A stretch of DNA of 64,000 nt, taken from Halorarum halophilum. Lineage in GTDB: Archaea > Halobacteriota > Halobacteria > Halobacteriales > Haloferacaceae. A program made the position numbers and the translations under genes. Within the stretch, counting starts at the first letter, position 1, and each line of letters starts with the position of its first letter. Under the pieces are notes generated by a model. That model worked only from the letters and a program-made list of their open reading frames with translations, made no database searches and was not told the DNA's origin. Location of the stretch: the NCBI RefSeq assembly GCF_013401515.1, contig NZ_CP058529.1, forward strand, positions 1,240,001 through 1,304,000, read 5' to 3'. Positions 7,855-16,428 of this stretch are shown here, piece by piece.

Positions 7855-8781
7855 ATGGCCGGTACGTTGACGCTCAGTATAGAGATCGAACTCGGGTGGG
7901 GCGTCCACGATCTCCCGACCGTGACCCACCTCTCCGACGGCGGACGGCGGGAGCGGGAGTACCTCGACAAACTGCTCGACAAGGCGGACGAGACGGGTGT
8001 GCCGATCAGTTTCGACATCGTCGGCCACCTCCTCCTGGCGGAGTGTGACGGGTCCCACGACGGCCCGTATCCGGCGGGCTGGTTCGACGCGGACCCCGGC
8101 ACCGACGTCGAGTCGGACGGGTTGTTCTACGGCCCGGATCTGGCGCGCCGAGTGCTGAACGCGGACGTCGACCACGAACTCTGTACGCACACCTTCTCCC
8201 ACCTGCTCTGTGGTCAGGTGTCGGACGACCTCCTCGACGCGGAACTCCGGCGAGTCAGGGAGTTACACGAGGAGTTCGACGCCCCCGTCTCCTCGTTCGT
8301 GCCGCCGCGTCACTCCCGGCCGAACGACGAGGTGCTCCGGCGGAACGGGATTAGAGTCGCACGCTACGCGAAATCGAGGCGGTCGCCGACGCACGCTCAC
8401 CGGTTCAAACAGCTCACCGTCGGTCCCGCGCCGCACTGGGCACCCCGCGTCGAGGACGGGCTACTGCAGACCTACTGCACCTCGTACCCGTCCTTAACCG
8501 CGCTCACGCTGCCGTCCGGGCAGGAGGACCCGTACCGAGGGTACCAGCTGTTCCCCCTCGCGGCGAGAAAGCGGGTACACGAGTACAACCTTCGACGTGC
8601 CACGCGACGGGCCATCGAATCGGAGTCGCCGTTCCACCTCTGGTGCCACCTGTACGACCTGAGTAACGAAGACCAGTGGTCGGTTCTAGAGCGGTACCTC
8701 GAACACCTGGGCGATATCCCTGACGAGGAACTGAACGTGATGACCATGAAATCCCTCGGCGACAGGTACCTCGAACGTTGA
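7855..8781 (+). CDS. Polysaccharide deacetylase family protein, atypical motif 1
   Basis: A 308-residue cytosolic protein of the NodB/polysaccharide deacetylase superfamily (no signal peptide). The metal-binding motif 2 is clear: THTFSH with His112 and His116. A third segment, FVPPRHSRPNDEVL, matches the usual (F/Y)xPPxG-like motif. The first motif, normally TFDDG, is SIEIELGWG, so the catalytic Asp pair is replaced by glutamates at 10 and 12. That variant is familiar in archaeal deacetylase-like proteins; activity cannot be inferred with certainty. The next gene, a formyltransferase, starts inside its stop codon, so the two probably act on the same amino sugar or glycan precursor. Confidence 0.82.
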   Translation: MAGTLTLSIEIELGWGVHDLPTVTHLSDGGRREREYLDKLLDKADETGVPISFDIVGHLLLAECDGSHDGPYPAGWFDADPGTDVESDGLFYGPDLARRVLNADVDHELCTHTFSHLLCGQVSDDLLDAELRRVRELHEEFDAPVSSFVPPRHSRPNDEVLRRNGIRVARYAKSRRSPTHAHRFKQLTVGPAPHWAPRVEDGLLQTYCTSYPSLTALTLPSGQEDPYRGYQLFPLAARKRVHEYNLRRATRRAIESESPFHLWCHLYDLSNEDQWSVLERYLEHLGDIPDEELNVMTMKSLGDRYLER

Positions 8782-9575
8782 TGGCGGACACGATGCGGGT
8801 ATGCCTCCTGCTCGACGAGCCGACTGTATCGCGATACGTCGCCGACACGCTGGCGACGCTGTTCGCGGAGCCCGACGTGGAACTCACGACGGTCGTCTAT
8901 AACGAGTACGAGGAGTCCCGAACCCCACAGGAGACGATCGAACGGGCGATCGAACTCCGCGAGTGGACGCCGGTCTCCCTGTTGACGAAGCTCCTCGGCC
9001 GACCCGTCCCAGAGACCGACCCCGTCCGCCTCGATTTCGTCGTGGACCTCGATTCTGCTCGGACGTTCCACGTCCGGCCGTCCATCGTCGACGGCTGGAA
9101 GCAGCGCATCCCCGAGGAGACCGTCGAGTCCGTCGCGCCGCACGCGGACGTGGGCATCCGGTTCGGGTTCGGTTTCCTCGTCGGACCGATCCTCTCGGAA
9201 CTCGACCACGGCGTCCTCAGTTTCCACCACGGTGACCTGCGGGAGTACCGCGGCATGCCGATGGGGTTCTGGGAGTTCGTCCACGGGGACGACACGGCCG
9301 GGATCACGGTCCAGCAACTCAGCGAGACGCTCGACGGGGGTCGCATCGCCGCGCTGAAGACCGTCCCCATCGACGACCTCCACACCTGGGGCGCGGTCCG
9401 ACGGCGGCTGTTCGTCGAGTCCGACGACATGCTCGCCACCGCCGTGGAGAACATCCGCGAGGGCGCGGTGCGAGAGCCGGAGTCGCTCGGCGACCTGTAC
9501 ACGCTGCCCCGCGGCGCCCCGGTCGCGAAGTTCGTGCTGAAGAACGCGACGGGCTACCTTCGCGAGTCGATCTGA
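8781..9575 (+). CDS. Formyltransferase family protein, catalytic Asn replaced
   Basis: A 264-residue protein of the formyl-tetrahydrofolate-dependent formyltransferase fold. The hallmark region is LSFHHGDLREYRGMP (146-160) followed by ETLDGGRI, corresponding to the N-x-H...D active site of methionyl-tRNA and sugar formyltransferases. His149 and the Asp are present, but the catalytic Asn position is Ser147. Start ATG 8781 overlaps the upstream TGA as TGATG, implying translational coupling with the deacetylase. Initiator tRNA is not formylated in archaea, so a sugar or small-molecule substrate is likely. Deacetylation followed by N-formylation of a glycan sugar is my inference. Confidence 0.8.
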   Translation: MADTMRVCLLLDEPTVSRYVADTLATLFAEPDVELTTVVYNEYEESRTPQETIERAIELREWTPVSLLTKLLGRPVPETDPVRLDFVVDLDSARTFHVRPSIVDGWKQRIPEETVESVAPHADVGIRFGFGFLVGPILSELDHGVLSFHHGDLREYRGMPMGFWEFVHGDDTAGITVQQLSETLDGGRIAALKTVPIDDLHTWGAVRRRLFVESDDMLATAVENIREGAVREPESLGDLYTLPRGAPVAKFVLKNATGYLRESI

Positions 9576-9687
9576 AGAGACCAGGCGAACCCCGGTCGTG
9601 ACGACCGGCACCTGTGGTCACTACCCCGGTACCTTTCGGTCGATACCCTCCAACAATCGACTTATCCATCACCTCCTACCTCCGGGT

Positions 9688-10020
9688 ATGGTGGACCTAC
9701 TCGCCCAGCAGTTCGACCCGAACCAGCTGGGGCTCGAACTCGGTACCGGCGCGGTCGTCGGGGGGATCATCGGCTTCGCGGCGCGGAAGCTCGCGAAACT
9801 GGTCGCGGTCGTCGTCGGCCTCGAACTGGCGCTGTTCAAGTTCCTCGAATCCCGGGCGGTCATCGCCGTCGACTGGGACCGGTTCGGCGGCGGGTTCGCC
9901 GACGCGAGCCGCGACGCCGCCGCGGGGACGCCGCCGTCGTGGCTCGAGTCGATCGTCTCCACGGTCCCGGTGTCGGCCGGGTTCGCCGGCGGCTTCCTCC
10001 TCGGCTTCAGAATGGCGTAG
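9688..10020 (+). CDS. FUN14-like small membrane protein
   Basis: A 110-residue membrane protein starting MVDLLAQQF. Glycine-rich hydrophobic segments at about 19-37 (GAVVGGIIGFAARKLAKL), 38-52 (VAVVVGLELALFKFL) and 88-108 (VSAGFAGGFLLGFRMA) match the FUN14 domain family. The archaeal function is unknown; the eukaryotic relative is a mitochondrial outer-membrane protein. ATG 9688 is preferred because upstream codons are not acidic or membrane-like. It is monocistronic, convergent with SBDS 46 bases away. Confidence 0.8.
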   Translation: MVDLLAQQFDPNQLGLELGTGAVVGGIIGFAARKLAKLVAVVVGLELALFKFLESRAVIAVDWDRFGGGFADASRDAAAGTPPSWLESIVSTVPVSAGFAGGFLLGFRMA

Positions 10021-10066
10021 CTGCAGCCCCGCCTGGCGTCGCTTCCGGCCCAAAACATCCCGCCGA

Positions 10067-10792
10067 TTATCGCGTGTTCAGGTCGTCCTCGTCCTTGATG
10101 ACGCGCGTCTCCGCCTCGCCGCTCGACACCTCGTTCACCAGGTCGTAGAAGTCGTTCTGGAGCCCGGCCGGGAACGTCACCACGCCGACCCAGGAGCCGT
10201 CGGCCTGCCACTCCTCGCGCTCCAGGTCGCCGAACTCGCGCACCTTCGCCTGCCCGCTCCCGGCGTACTCGGCGGGGAGTTGCGCGGCGATCGTCACCTC
10301 GTCGAATCGGATCGGGATGACCGGACGGAGCAGTTCGAGCGCCTCGTCCACCTGGTTCTCCACCGGCTCCATGGGGTCGATGTTGAACCCCGCCTCCTCG
10401 AGCGCGCGCTCGATGCGCTCGGGCGGGTGGGGCGCGTCGTCCATCTGCGGGTTCACCGCGTTGCGGACGATGGTGTTGACGAGCTGTTTCCGCTTCTGCT
10501 CGGTCATCTCGCGGCGCTGCTCGGCCGTGATCTGGATGTCCCCGCGTTTCACCACCTCGGGGATGATCTCGAGCGGGTCGGTCGTCCCGAACACCTCCTC
10601 GACGTCCTCCTCGGCCGGCCGGTCCCCCCGCGAGGCGTTCTCGAACACGTCCTCCGCGGCGATGACGTCCTCGAGGTCGCCCTCGAACTCCCCGCGCTTG
10701 ATGGCGAGGGCGGCGTCGGGGTCGATGAGCACCTCGAAGCGCGCGCCGTGGGATTCGAGCCGTGCCGTCACGGCCTCGTCGAGTGAAATCAT
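10067..10792 (-). CDS. Ribosome maturation protein SBDS/Sdo1
   Basis: A 241-residue archaeal SBDS protein, the factor that in eukaryotes releases eIF6 from the 60S subunit with an EF-2-like GTPase. The three-domain layout is present: N-terminal FYSH domain (about 1-90, including ARFEVLIDPD and DVIAAEDVFENASRGD), a central helical domain (about 95-165, ITAEQRREMTEQKR...), and a C-terminal ferredoxin-like domain (about 170-241). ATG 10792 gives the expected MISLDEAV start. Archaeal homologues usually sit with exosome genes; that context is not seen here. Confidence 0.95.
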   Translation of the reverse strand: MISLDEAVTARLESHGARFEVLIDPDAALAIKRGEFEGDLEDVIAAEDVFENASRGDRPAEEDVEEVFGTTDPLEIIPEVVKRGDIQITAEQRREMTEQKRKQLVNTIVRNAVNPQMDDAPHPPERIERALEEAGFNIDPMEPVENQVDEALELLRPVIPIRFDEVTIAAQLPAEYAGSGQAKVREFGDLEREEWQADGSWVGVVTFPAGLQNDFYDLVNEVSSGEAETRVIKDEDDLNTR

Positions 10793-10891
10793 ACCCGGGA
10801 GTATCGCCGCCGAGGGTAAAAGGTATCCCCCGACGCCGTGGCGGATTGCGTGGGACGCCCCACAGTGCGCAGGGGGCGACCCGGCCAACGG

Positions 10892-12007
10892 TCAGCGACG
10901 AACCGCGACGAGGGTACAGGCGTCCCCGGCGGCCGGCGTCCCGACGCCCACGAACACCCGACCACCGGTCACCAGTGGCGCCGTCTCCACGCGCTCGCCC
11001 ACCGAACGACGCCACCGACGTTCCCCCGAGTCGACGTCGAGTGCGACGAGTCGGCCGTCGCCCGTTCCGACCCAGACGGTATCCCCGTCGACGGTCGGCG
11101 GGCCGGCGCGCCCCGAGAGGCGCGTTCGCCAGCGCTCCGTGCCGTCCGCGAGGTCGAACGCCAGCACGCCACCCGGCGCGTCCCACGAGTCGACCTTCAT
11201 GTCGTCGCTCCCGACGGCGACGTGGGCGACCCCGTCAACGATCGCGACGCCGGCCGCGTAGTCCGGGAGGACGTGTCGCCAGCGACGCTCGCCGGTCGCC
11301 GCGTCGACACCCGCGACAGCCGCGTTCGCCGCGACGACGACGCCGGGGCCGGCCGCGAGCGTCGGCCTCCCCGGCCCGTGTCCATCCCAGTCGTTCGAAG
11401 CGCGCCACCGATCCGTTCCGTCCGCGTCGACGGCGGACAGGCGGCCGTCGAACCGCGTCGCGACGACGCCGGCCTCGACCGCGACGGCGTCGGTGACGTG
11501 GCCCTGAGGGGACGGTTCCGGGAGCGCGTACGCCCATCGACGGCTGCCGTCCGCCGGATCGATCGTGAGGAGCGTCGGCGCGTCGCCGGTGAGGGACCCG
11601 ACGATGGCGCCGTCGGCGAGCACGTCGTGGGGACTGAAGTGGTGGTCCGTCTCTCGGGACCAGAGTTCGTCGCCGTCGGCGCCGTATCCGGCACGACGCT
11701 CGTCGCCGACGACCGCGACGCCCTCAGCGACGACTGGGCCGTCCGCGGCGTGCTCGTAGAACCGCGAGCGCCACAGCCGTTCGCCCGAGGCGGGGTCCAG
11801 GGCGGTCAGGTGGTTCTCGCCCATCGCCAGCAGCCGACCATCGACCATCGCGAACGGGGAACAGAGGTACCGGTCGGCGACGTCCGTCTGCCACGTGACG
11901 GGGTGTTCTCGGAACCGGTCCGCGATTTCGGCGCAGCATGCGGTTCCGGCGATACCGACGGAAGATGCTGCGAGGAGGGCTCTCCTGGAGAGCTGCGGGG
12001 AGGGCAT
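10892..12007 (-). CDS. Exported PQQ-like beta-propeller protein
   Basis: A 371-residue protein with a twin-arginine-type leader (SRRALLAASS) ending in a cysteine pair (TACC) that may be lipidated. The mature part consists of repeated WD-like blades of the PQQ-enzyme type, each with a G-(E/D)-R-x-W turn: GERLWRSRFYE, GSRRWAYALPE, GERRWRHVLPD, GTERWRTRLSG, GERRWRRSVGE. No calcium/PQQ-binding catalytic residues are obvious, so it is probably an outer-face scaffold, like the BamB-like propellers common in haloarchaea. ATG 12007 begins the signal peptide. It is divergent from the lipoprotein gene at 12156. Confidence 0.85.
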   Translation of the reverse strand: MPSPQLSRRALLAASSVGIAGTACCAEIADRFREHPVTWQTDVADRYLCSPFAMVDGRLLAMGENHLTALDPASGERLWRSRFYEHAADGPVVAEGVAVVGDERRAGYGADGDELWSRETDHHFSPHDVLADGAIVGSLTGDAPTLLTIDPADGSRRWAYALPEPSPQGHVTDAVAVEAGVVATRFDGRLSAVDADGTDRWRASNDWDGHGPGRPTLAAGPGVVVAANAAVAGVDAATGERRWRHVLPDYAAGVAIVDGVAHVAVGSDDMKVDSWDAPGGVLAFDLADGTERWRTRLSGRAGPPTVDGDTVWVGTGDGRLVALDVDSGERRWRRSVGERVETAPLVTGGRVFVGVGTPAAGDACTLVAVRR

Positions 12008-12155
12008 GGATTCGACTCCAGCGGACGGGGAATAGGCGTTCTGCTGCTCCCTCCACCCCGCCGGACAACCGCGTTCCACACGGGATGGCGGCCCTGCGTC
12101 TCGAAACTGATTCCCGGAGCGGAACGACTTTTCTACTCCGCTCGGCAGCACGGTC

Positions 12156-12680
12156 GTGTTCCGACGAGCCCTCCTCGCGTCCGCCGCCGCAACCTTCGCC
12201 GGCTGTGGACTCGAACCCGAGCCACCATCAACCCCCGAGCGCCCCACGTCCCCGCCGAATCTCTTCGCCTCCTTCGAGTGGCTCCCGGACGAGTCGGCCT
12301 ACCGCGTCACGATCGAGTCCGGCAACCGGATCACCCGGACCAACACCGCCGAACTCTCGGTCTCGTCCGCGGGAGCGGAAACCATCTGGGCGACGGACGA
12401 CGGGGCCCGACACGGGGACGGCGAGGTGGAACCGGTCGGTTCCTTCCCCGTCGAACCCAACGACTCCGTCCTCCACCGCGTGGAGGAGCGGGCCACGGTC
12501 CACCTCGTCTGGACGGATCCCGACGGCGACTCCTCCATCTCGCTCGACGCCTGGGAGCTGGAGTCGCAGACGGGAACCGAGACGGCGGCCCAGACGGATA
12601 CTACGACCCCAACGAGGACCGAAACCCGGACGACCGCCAGGACCCCGACCGAAACCTCAACGCCGGAGGGTGACGAATGA
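12156..12680 (+). CDS. Putative Tat lipoprotein of unknown function
   Basis: A 174-residue secreted protein starting at GTG 12156. The leader FRRALLASAAATFAGC has paired arginines and a lipobox (TFAGC), so it is likely a lipoprotein. The body (about 35-135) is beta-rich with no family I recognise; the tail (about 140-174) is Thr/Glu/Arg rich and probably a glycosylatable linker. A box A-like ACTTTTCTA lies about 28 bases upstream, favouring the GTG start. The next gene begins within its stop (ATGA overlap), so the two are cotranscribed and coupled. Confidence 0.7.
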   Translation: MFRRALLASAAATFAGCGLEPEPPSTPERPTSPPNLFASFEWLPDESAYRVTIESGNRITRTNTAELSVSSAGAETIWATDDGARHGDGEVEPVGSFPVEPNDSVLHRVEERATVHLVWTDPDGDSSISLDAWELESQTGTETAAQTDTTTPTRTETRTTARTPTETSTPEGDE

Positions 12681-13603
12681 ACCGCCGACGCGCGCTCGCG
12701 ACCCTCGGCGGGGTCGCGACGACGCTGGCCGGGTACGGCGCGCTCCGCGTGGGCGACGTCCGCCCGTACGAGCCGGAACTCGGACTCCCTGACGGGTCGG
12801 CGAACGAGCGGGTCATCGCCGCGGCCCGCCGGCTCCACGCGGTCGACCATCGGGCACTCATCGAAGTCTCCGTCCTCGACGACGGCACGGACGGAGCGCC
12901 GTATCCGAGCACGCGGTACCTGCGGGTCCACGAGCACTCGCGCCGACGCCAAGCGGCTGTGTTCACGACCCTCCGGGTGCCGCCGGGCGAACCCGCGCCG
13001 ACGACCGGCGGGCTGTACGCCCACCTCCACGGTTCGTACGCCGCGAACAGCGACCGACCCCTCCCCGTGTCCTCGGTGATCCACGTCACCGACGGGACCG
13101 TGCTCGCGGACTGGACGGCCGACACGCCGGAGAGCGCGGACGGGGTCCCCGAGTTCGACGGCGCCGACACGGCACGCGGGGCGAACTACGGCGGGCGCAC
13201 CCTGTCGTTCGGCGAGTACGTCCTCCCCCACCGCGCCGAGTGGCGTGAGACCGACCGCGAGGACGGGGACTCGGGGGAGACCATCACGTACCTCCTCGAC
13301 GACAGGGACGGGTACGCGCAGGTCCCGCCGCTCACCTACGCGGCCGAGGTGCACGAGGGGAGTCGGATCGCCGCCACGCTCGACGTCGAAACCGGCCTCC
13401 TGCGCAGCCTGCACGACCACCGCGTCGCGACGAAACGCGTCCGGGACGGCGAGGGCGGGACGACGACCCGCCAGTTCACCTACCGCATCGGGACGACGTT
13501 CGACCGGTACGGCGAGGCGTCCGCGCCACGCCCGGCCGGGGCGCCTCGGGGTGCCCTCGATACCCGCGGCGCGGAGCTGTACGAGGACCTCCGGACGTAC
13601 TGA
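12677..13603 (+). CDS. Exported hypothetical protein
   Basis: A 308-residue protein with an N-terminal Arg-rich leader and hydrophobic stretch (MNRRRALATLGGVATTLAG) suggesting Tat export. I do not recognise the body. It alternates beta-strand-like stretches, and its C-terminal half (LDVETGLLRSLHDHRVA...) resembles the open beta-sheet lipoprotein folds haloarchaea often export. Its ATG overlaps the stop of the upstream lipoprotein gene by 4 bases. Together with the propeller protein it forms a cluster of envelope proteins. Confidence 0.7.
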   Translation: MNRRRALATLGGVATTLAGYGALRVGDVRPYEPELGLPDGSANERVIAAARRLHAVDHRALIEVSVLDDGTDGAPYPSTRYLRVHEHSRRRQAAVFTTLRVPPGEPAPTTGGLYAHLHGSYAANSDRPLPVSSVIHVTDGTVLADWTADTPESADGVPEFDGADTARGANYGGRTLSFGEYVLPHRAEWRETDREDGDSGETITYLLDDRDGYAQVPPLTYAAEVHEGSRIAATLDVETGLLRSLHDHRVATKRVRDGEGGTTTRQFTYRIGTTFDRYGEASAPRPAGAPRGALDTRGAELYEDLRTY

Positions 13604-13620
13604 CCGGGAAACGGGCGGCG

Positions 13621-14106
13621 CTACTCCAGCGCCCGCTTCTCCTTCGTCAGCACTTCCACGTCCGAGATGCGTGTACCCGGGTAGTTCCCGGATTCGTCCT
13701 TCTCGGCCGCCTTCACCATGTCCCAGACGACGTTCAGGCCGGTCGTCACGCCCTCCAGCGCCTCCATCTCGCAGCCGGTCTTCCCCGTCGTCTCGACGGC
13801 GACTGTGAGGGTGACGCGGTCGTCGCCGAGTTCGAAGTCGGTGTCGACGTTCGTGATGGGGATCTGGTGGCACATCGGGATCGTCTCCCAGGTGTGTTTC
13901 ACGGCCTGGACGGCGCCGACGCGGGCCGTGGCGAGCACGTCGCCCTTCTCTACTTCGTCACCCCGAATCGCGTCGACCGTCGATTCGGCGAGGTGGATCT
14001 CCCCGCGTGCGACCGCCCGACGGGCCGTGTCGGGTTTGTCGCCCACGTCGACCATCTGCACGTCGCCCTCCTCGTCGGTGTGGGTGAGGTCGTCATTGCC
14101 GGACAT
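13621..14106 (-). CDS. moaC: Cyclic pyranopterin monophosphate synthase MoaC
   Basis: A 161-residue MoaC, which with MoaA converts GTP via 3',8-cyclo-GTP to cyclic pyranopterin monophosphate in molybdenum-cofactor synthesis. Conserved pieces are MVDVGDKPDTARRAVARG near the N-terminus, MCHQIPIT in the centre, and GCEMEALEGVTTGLNVVWDMVKAAEKDE near the C-terminus with the catalytic Lys/Asp region. Its ATG abuts the stop of nnr, so they form one unit. A molybdopterin-dependent sulfite-oxidase-like protein occurs at 20298. Confidence 0.96.
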   Translation of the reverse strand: MSGNDDLTHTDEEGDVQMVDVGDKPDTARRAVARGEIHLAESTVDAIRGDEVEKGDVLATARVGAVQAVKHTWETIPMCHQIPITNVDTDFELGDDRVTLTVAVETTGKTGCEMEALEGVTTGLNVVWDMVKAAEKDESGNYPGTRISDVEVLTKEKRALE

Positions 14107-15561
14107 TCACTCGTCCCCCTCGTCCCGCATCGCGTCCGGAATCCTGTCGAGGAGGTCCGTCGCCACCAGGCCGTACCCGTGCTCCTCGACCACCATGTCC
14201 CCGGCGCGGCCGTTCGCGTAGGCGGCGACGGCGGCCGCGTGGGTCGGCTCCTGGGTGCTCGCGAGCGCCCCCGTCACGCCGGCCAGCACGTCGCCGGTCC
14301 CCCCCACGGTCATCCCCGGGTTGCCGGTCCGGCCGATTCGGGTCGTCTCGCCGTCGGATATCACGTCGTAGGCGCCCTTCACGAGCAGGACGTGTCCGAG
14401 CTCCGCGGCGAAGTCGGTCACGAGGTCGGCGCGCTCGCGCCAGTCGTCTGCCGTCTCGCCGCCCATCTTCCGGAGTTCGCCCTGGTGGGGCGTGCAGACC
14501 AGCGTCGCGTCCGTGTCGACCTCGGGCACGACCTGGAGCGCGTCGGCGTCGACGACGGCGGTCCCGCCGAAGCCCTCGAGGAAGTCCGCGACGGCGTCGA
14601 GCGTCTCGTCCGCGTCGCCGAGGCCGGGCCCAAAGATGACGGTGTCGTGCTCGGCGGCGAGGTCGGCGATCCGGTTCACCTGCTCCGGCGCGAGATGGTC
14701 GCCGGGGAACGACCGGACGATGAGGTTCTCGTCGAACGCCTGCACCTCGCGGGCGACCGACTCGGGACAGGCGACGCGGACGAGGTCCGCGCCGGCCCGG
14801 AGCGCCGCCTGCGCGGACAGCGTCGGCGCGCCGGTGTAGGGGCCACCGCCGACTACGAGCACCTCGCCGTGGTCGCCCTTGTGCGACTGGGGATCGCGGT
14901 CGAACGGCAGCAGGTCGCCCGGTCCGACGAACGTCTCGGCGCCGTCCGGGATGCCGATGTCCGCGACGGTCACGTCCGCGTCGAGGTCCGAGAGCCTCGG
15001 CTTGTCGTCGTGGAAGGTGACGACCGCGTCCGGGTCAACGGCGACGCCCGCCGCCTCGCCCGTGTCGGCGTCGACCCCGGAGGGCACGTCGACCGAGACC
15101 ACCGTCGCGTCGGCGTCGTTTATCGCGCGCACCGCCGTCGCCTCCGGTTCGCGCGGAGCGCCGGAGACGCCCGTGCCGAGCATCGCATCGACGACGAGGT
15201 CCGGCTCGTCGCCGTCCTCGCCCTCCAGGGAGAAGTTCCGTGAATCGGTGCACGTCTCCGTCGGGATCTCGGCCTCGGCGAGGGCCGTCCAGTTCTCCCG
15301 GGCGATGTCGGTCGAGATGGTCCCCGGCCTGCCGAGCAGGACGACCCGGAGGTCGTACCCTTCGAGGAACCGGGCCGCGACGAACGCGTCGCCGCCGTTG
15401 TTCCCGCGGCCACAGACGAGCGTGACGCGGGCGCCGGGGTCCGCCCTCCCGCGCACGACCCGGGCGACGGCGTTCCCGCTCGACTCCATGAGTTGCTTTC
15501 GCGGGACGCCGAGGGCCGCGGCGTTGCGGTCCACCATCGCCATCCGGGTGGAGGTGATCAT
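14107..15561 (-). CDS. nnr: Bifunctional NAD(P)H-hydrate epimerase/dehydratase Nnr
   Basis: A 484-residue fusion of the NAD(P)HX epimerase domain (about 1-215; CGRGNNGGDAFVAARFL and VDVPSGVDADTGE) and the ADP/ATP-dependent dehydratase domain (about 225-484; GEVLVVGGGPYTGAPTLSA, TPHQGELRKM, GTGDVLAGVTGALAS). It repairs hydrated NADH/NADPH in the cytosol. Both active-site regions look intact and the length is normal for the archaeal fusion. ATG 15561 gives MITSTRMAMVDRNA, the usual start. The gene directly precedes moaC without a gap and is divergent from the regulator at 15714. Confidence 0.95.
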   Translation of the reverse strand: MITSTRMAMVDRNAAALGVPRKQLMESSGNAVARVVRGRADPGARVTLVCGRGNNGGDAFVAARFLEGYDLRVVLLGRPGTISTDIARENWTALAEAEIPTETCTDSRNFSLEGEDGDEPDLVVDAMLGTGVSGAPREPEATAVRAINDADATVVSVDVPSGVDADTGEAAGVAVDPDAVVTFHDDKPRLSDLDADVTVADIGIPDGAETFVGPGDLLPFDRDPQSHKGDHGEVLVVGGGPYTGAPTLSAQAALRAGADLVRVACPESVAREVQAFDENLIVRSFPGDHLAPEQVNRIADLAAEHDTVIFGPGLGDADETLDAVADFLEGFGGTAVVDADALQVVPEVDTDATLVCTPHQGELRKMGGETADDWRERADLVTDFAAELGHVLLVKGAYDVISDGETTRIGRTGNPGMTVGGTGDVLAGVTGALASTQEPTHAAAVAAYANGRAGDMVVEEHGYGLVATDLLDRIPDAMRDEGDE

Positions 15562-15681
15562 GTCGACCGTCGGTTCGACGCCCCTCGCCGTAAATCGGGC
15601 GGGTGCCGCGCTCGCGACGAACTGAACGACCGTCGGTCTGGCGAGTTTAATCCGAGCTTTTCGTAGTGAAACCTGCCAGAA

Positions 15682-15689
15682 CCATTTAG
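15682..15689 (+). promoter_or_regulatory. Box A of the regulator-protease unit
   Basis: CATTTAGT lies about 28 bases upstream of ATG 15714, consistent with a leaderless transcript of the winged-helix regulator gene. Confidence 0.45.
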
Positions 15690-15713
15690 TCTACGTGTGC
15701 GAAACGTCCCCGC

Positions 15714-16388
15714 ATGTCAGGACTGCTCCCGTCCGACGCCGACGCCGCGAGTGGCGATGGGACCGTCACCAGGACGGCGACAGGGAGCGACGCGGGCCCG
15801 CAGGAGGCCGTCGACGCCGAAGCCGGGGACGGCGACGTCCGCGTCTGCTGGCTCGACGACGAGGACGCCGACGCGCTCATCGGATCGCTCTCCTCCCAGA
15901 CCGCCCGCTCGCTGCTCACCGCCCTCCACGAGGAACCCCGCACCGCGTCGAAACTGGCTGCGGAGGTCGACACGTCCGTCCAGAACGTCCGCCACCACCT
16001 CGGGAACCTCCAGGAGGCGGGGCTGGTGACGGCTGTCGACACGCGCTACTCCGTGAAGGGTCGCGAGATGACCGTCTACGGCCCGGCGAACGAGCGCCTC
16101 GTGGTCGCCGTCGGCGGGGACGACGACCGGAACTCGTTCCTCGACTCCCTGCGCGGCATCCTCGGCGTCGTCGGCCTGCTCGGCGGCGCGAGCCTCCTCG
16201 TCCAGTGGGCGTTCGGGGCCGGCGTCGTCGACCTCGGGGGACCCGCCACTGCGCCGCGCATCGGCGACTCTGTCGGCGCGACCGCCTCCTCCACCCTCGG
16301 CGCCCTCCCGCCCGGCGCGGCCTTCCTCGCCGGCGGCCTCCTCGTGCTGCTGACCGTCCTCGCGGTGGAACACGTCCGGGTGCGGTGA
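15714..16388 (+). CDS. Membrane-tethered winged-helix (ArsR-like) regulator
   Basis: A 224-residue protein combining a winged helix-turn-helix with membrane segments. After a ~50-residue acidic, low-complexity N-terminus comes the DNA-binding domain (about 55-125: SLSSQTARSLLTALHEEPRTA, then SVQNVRHHLGNLQEAGLV as recognition region). Two hydrophobic segments follow, at about 147-170 (ILGVVGLLGGASLLVQWAFG) and 199-219 (AAFLAGGLLVLLTVLAV). The DNA-binding part would face the cytosol with both helices in the membrane. The secreted subtilase gene starts 41 bases downstream on the same strand, suggesting a functional pair. Confidence 0.85.
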   Translation: MSGLLPSDADAASGDGTVTRTATGSDAGPQEAVDAEAGDGDVRVCWLDDEDADALIGSLSSQTARSLLTALHEEPRTASKLAAEVDTSVQNVRHHLGNLQEAGLVTAVDTRYSVKGREMTVYGPANERLVVAVGGDDDRNSFLDSLRGILGVVGLLGGASLLVQWAFGAGVVDLGGPATAPRIGDSVGATASSTLGALPPGAAFLAGGLLVLLTVLAVEHVRVR

Positions 16389-16428
16389 TGGGAACCGGCG
16401 GGCCGACCACGGCGCGCGGGGTGGGTCC

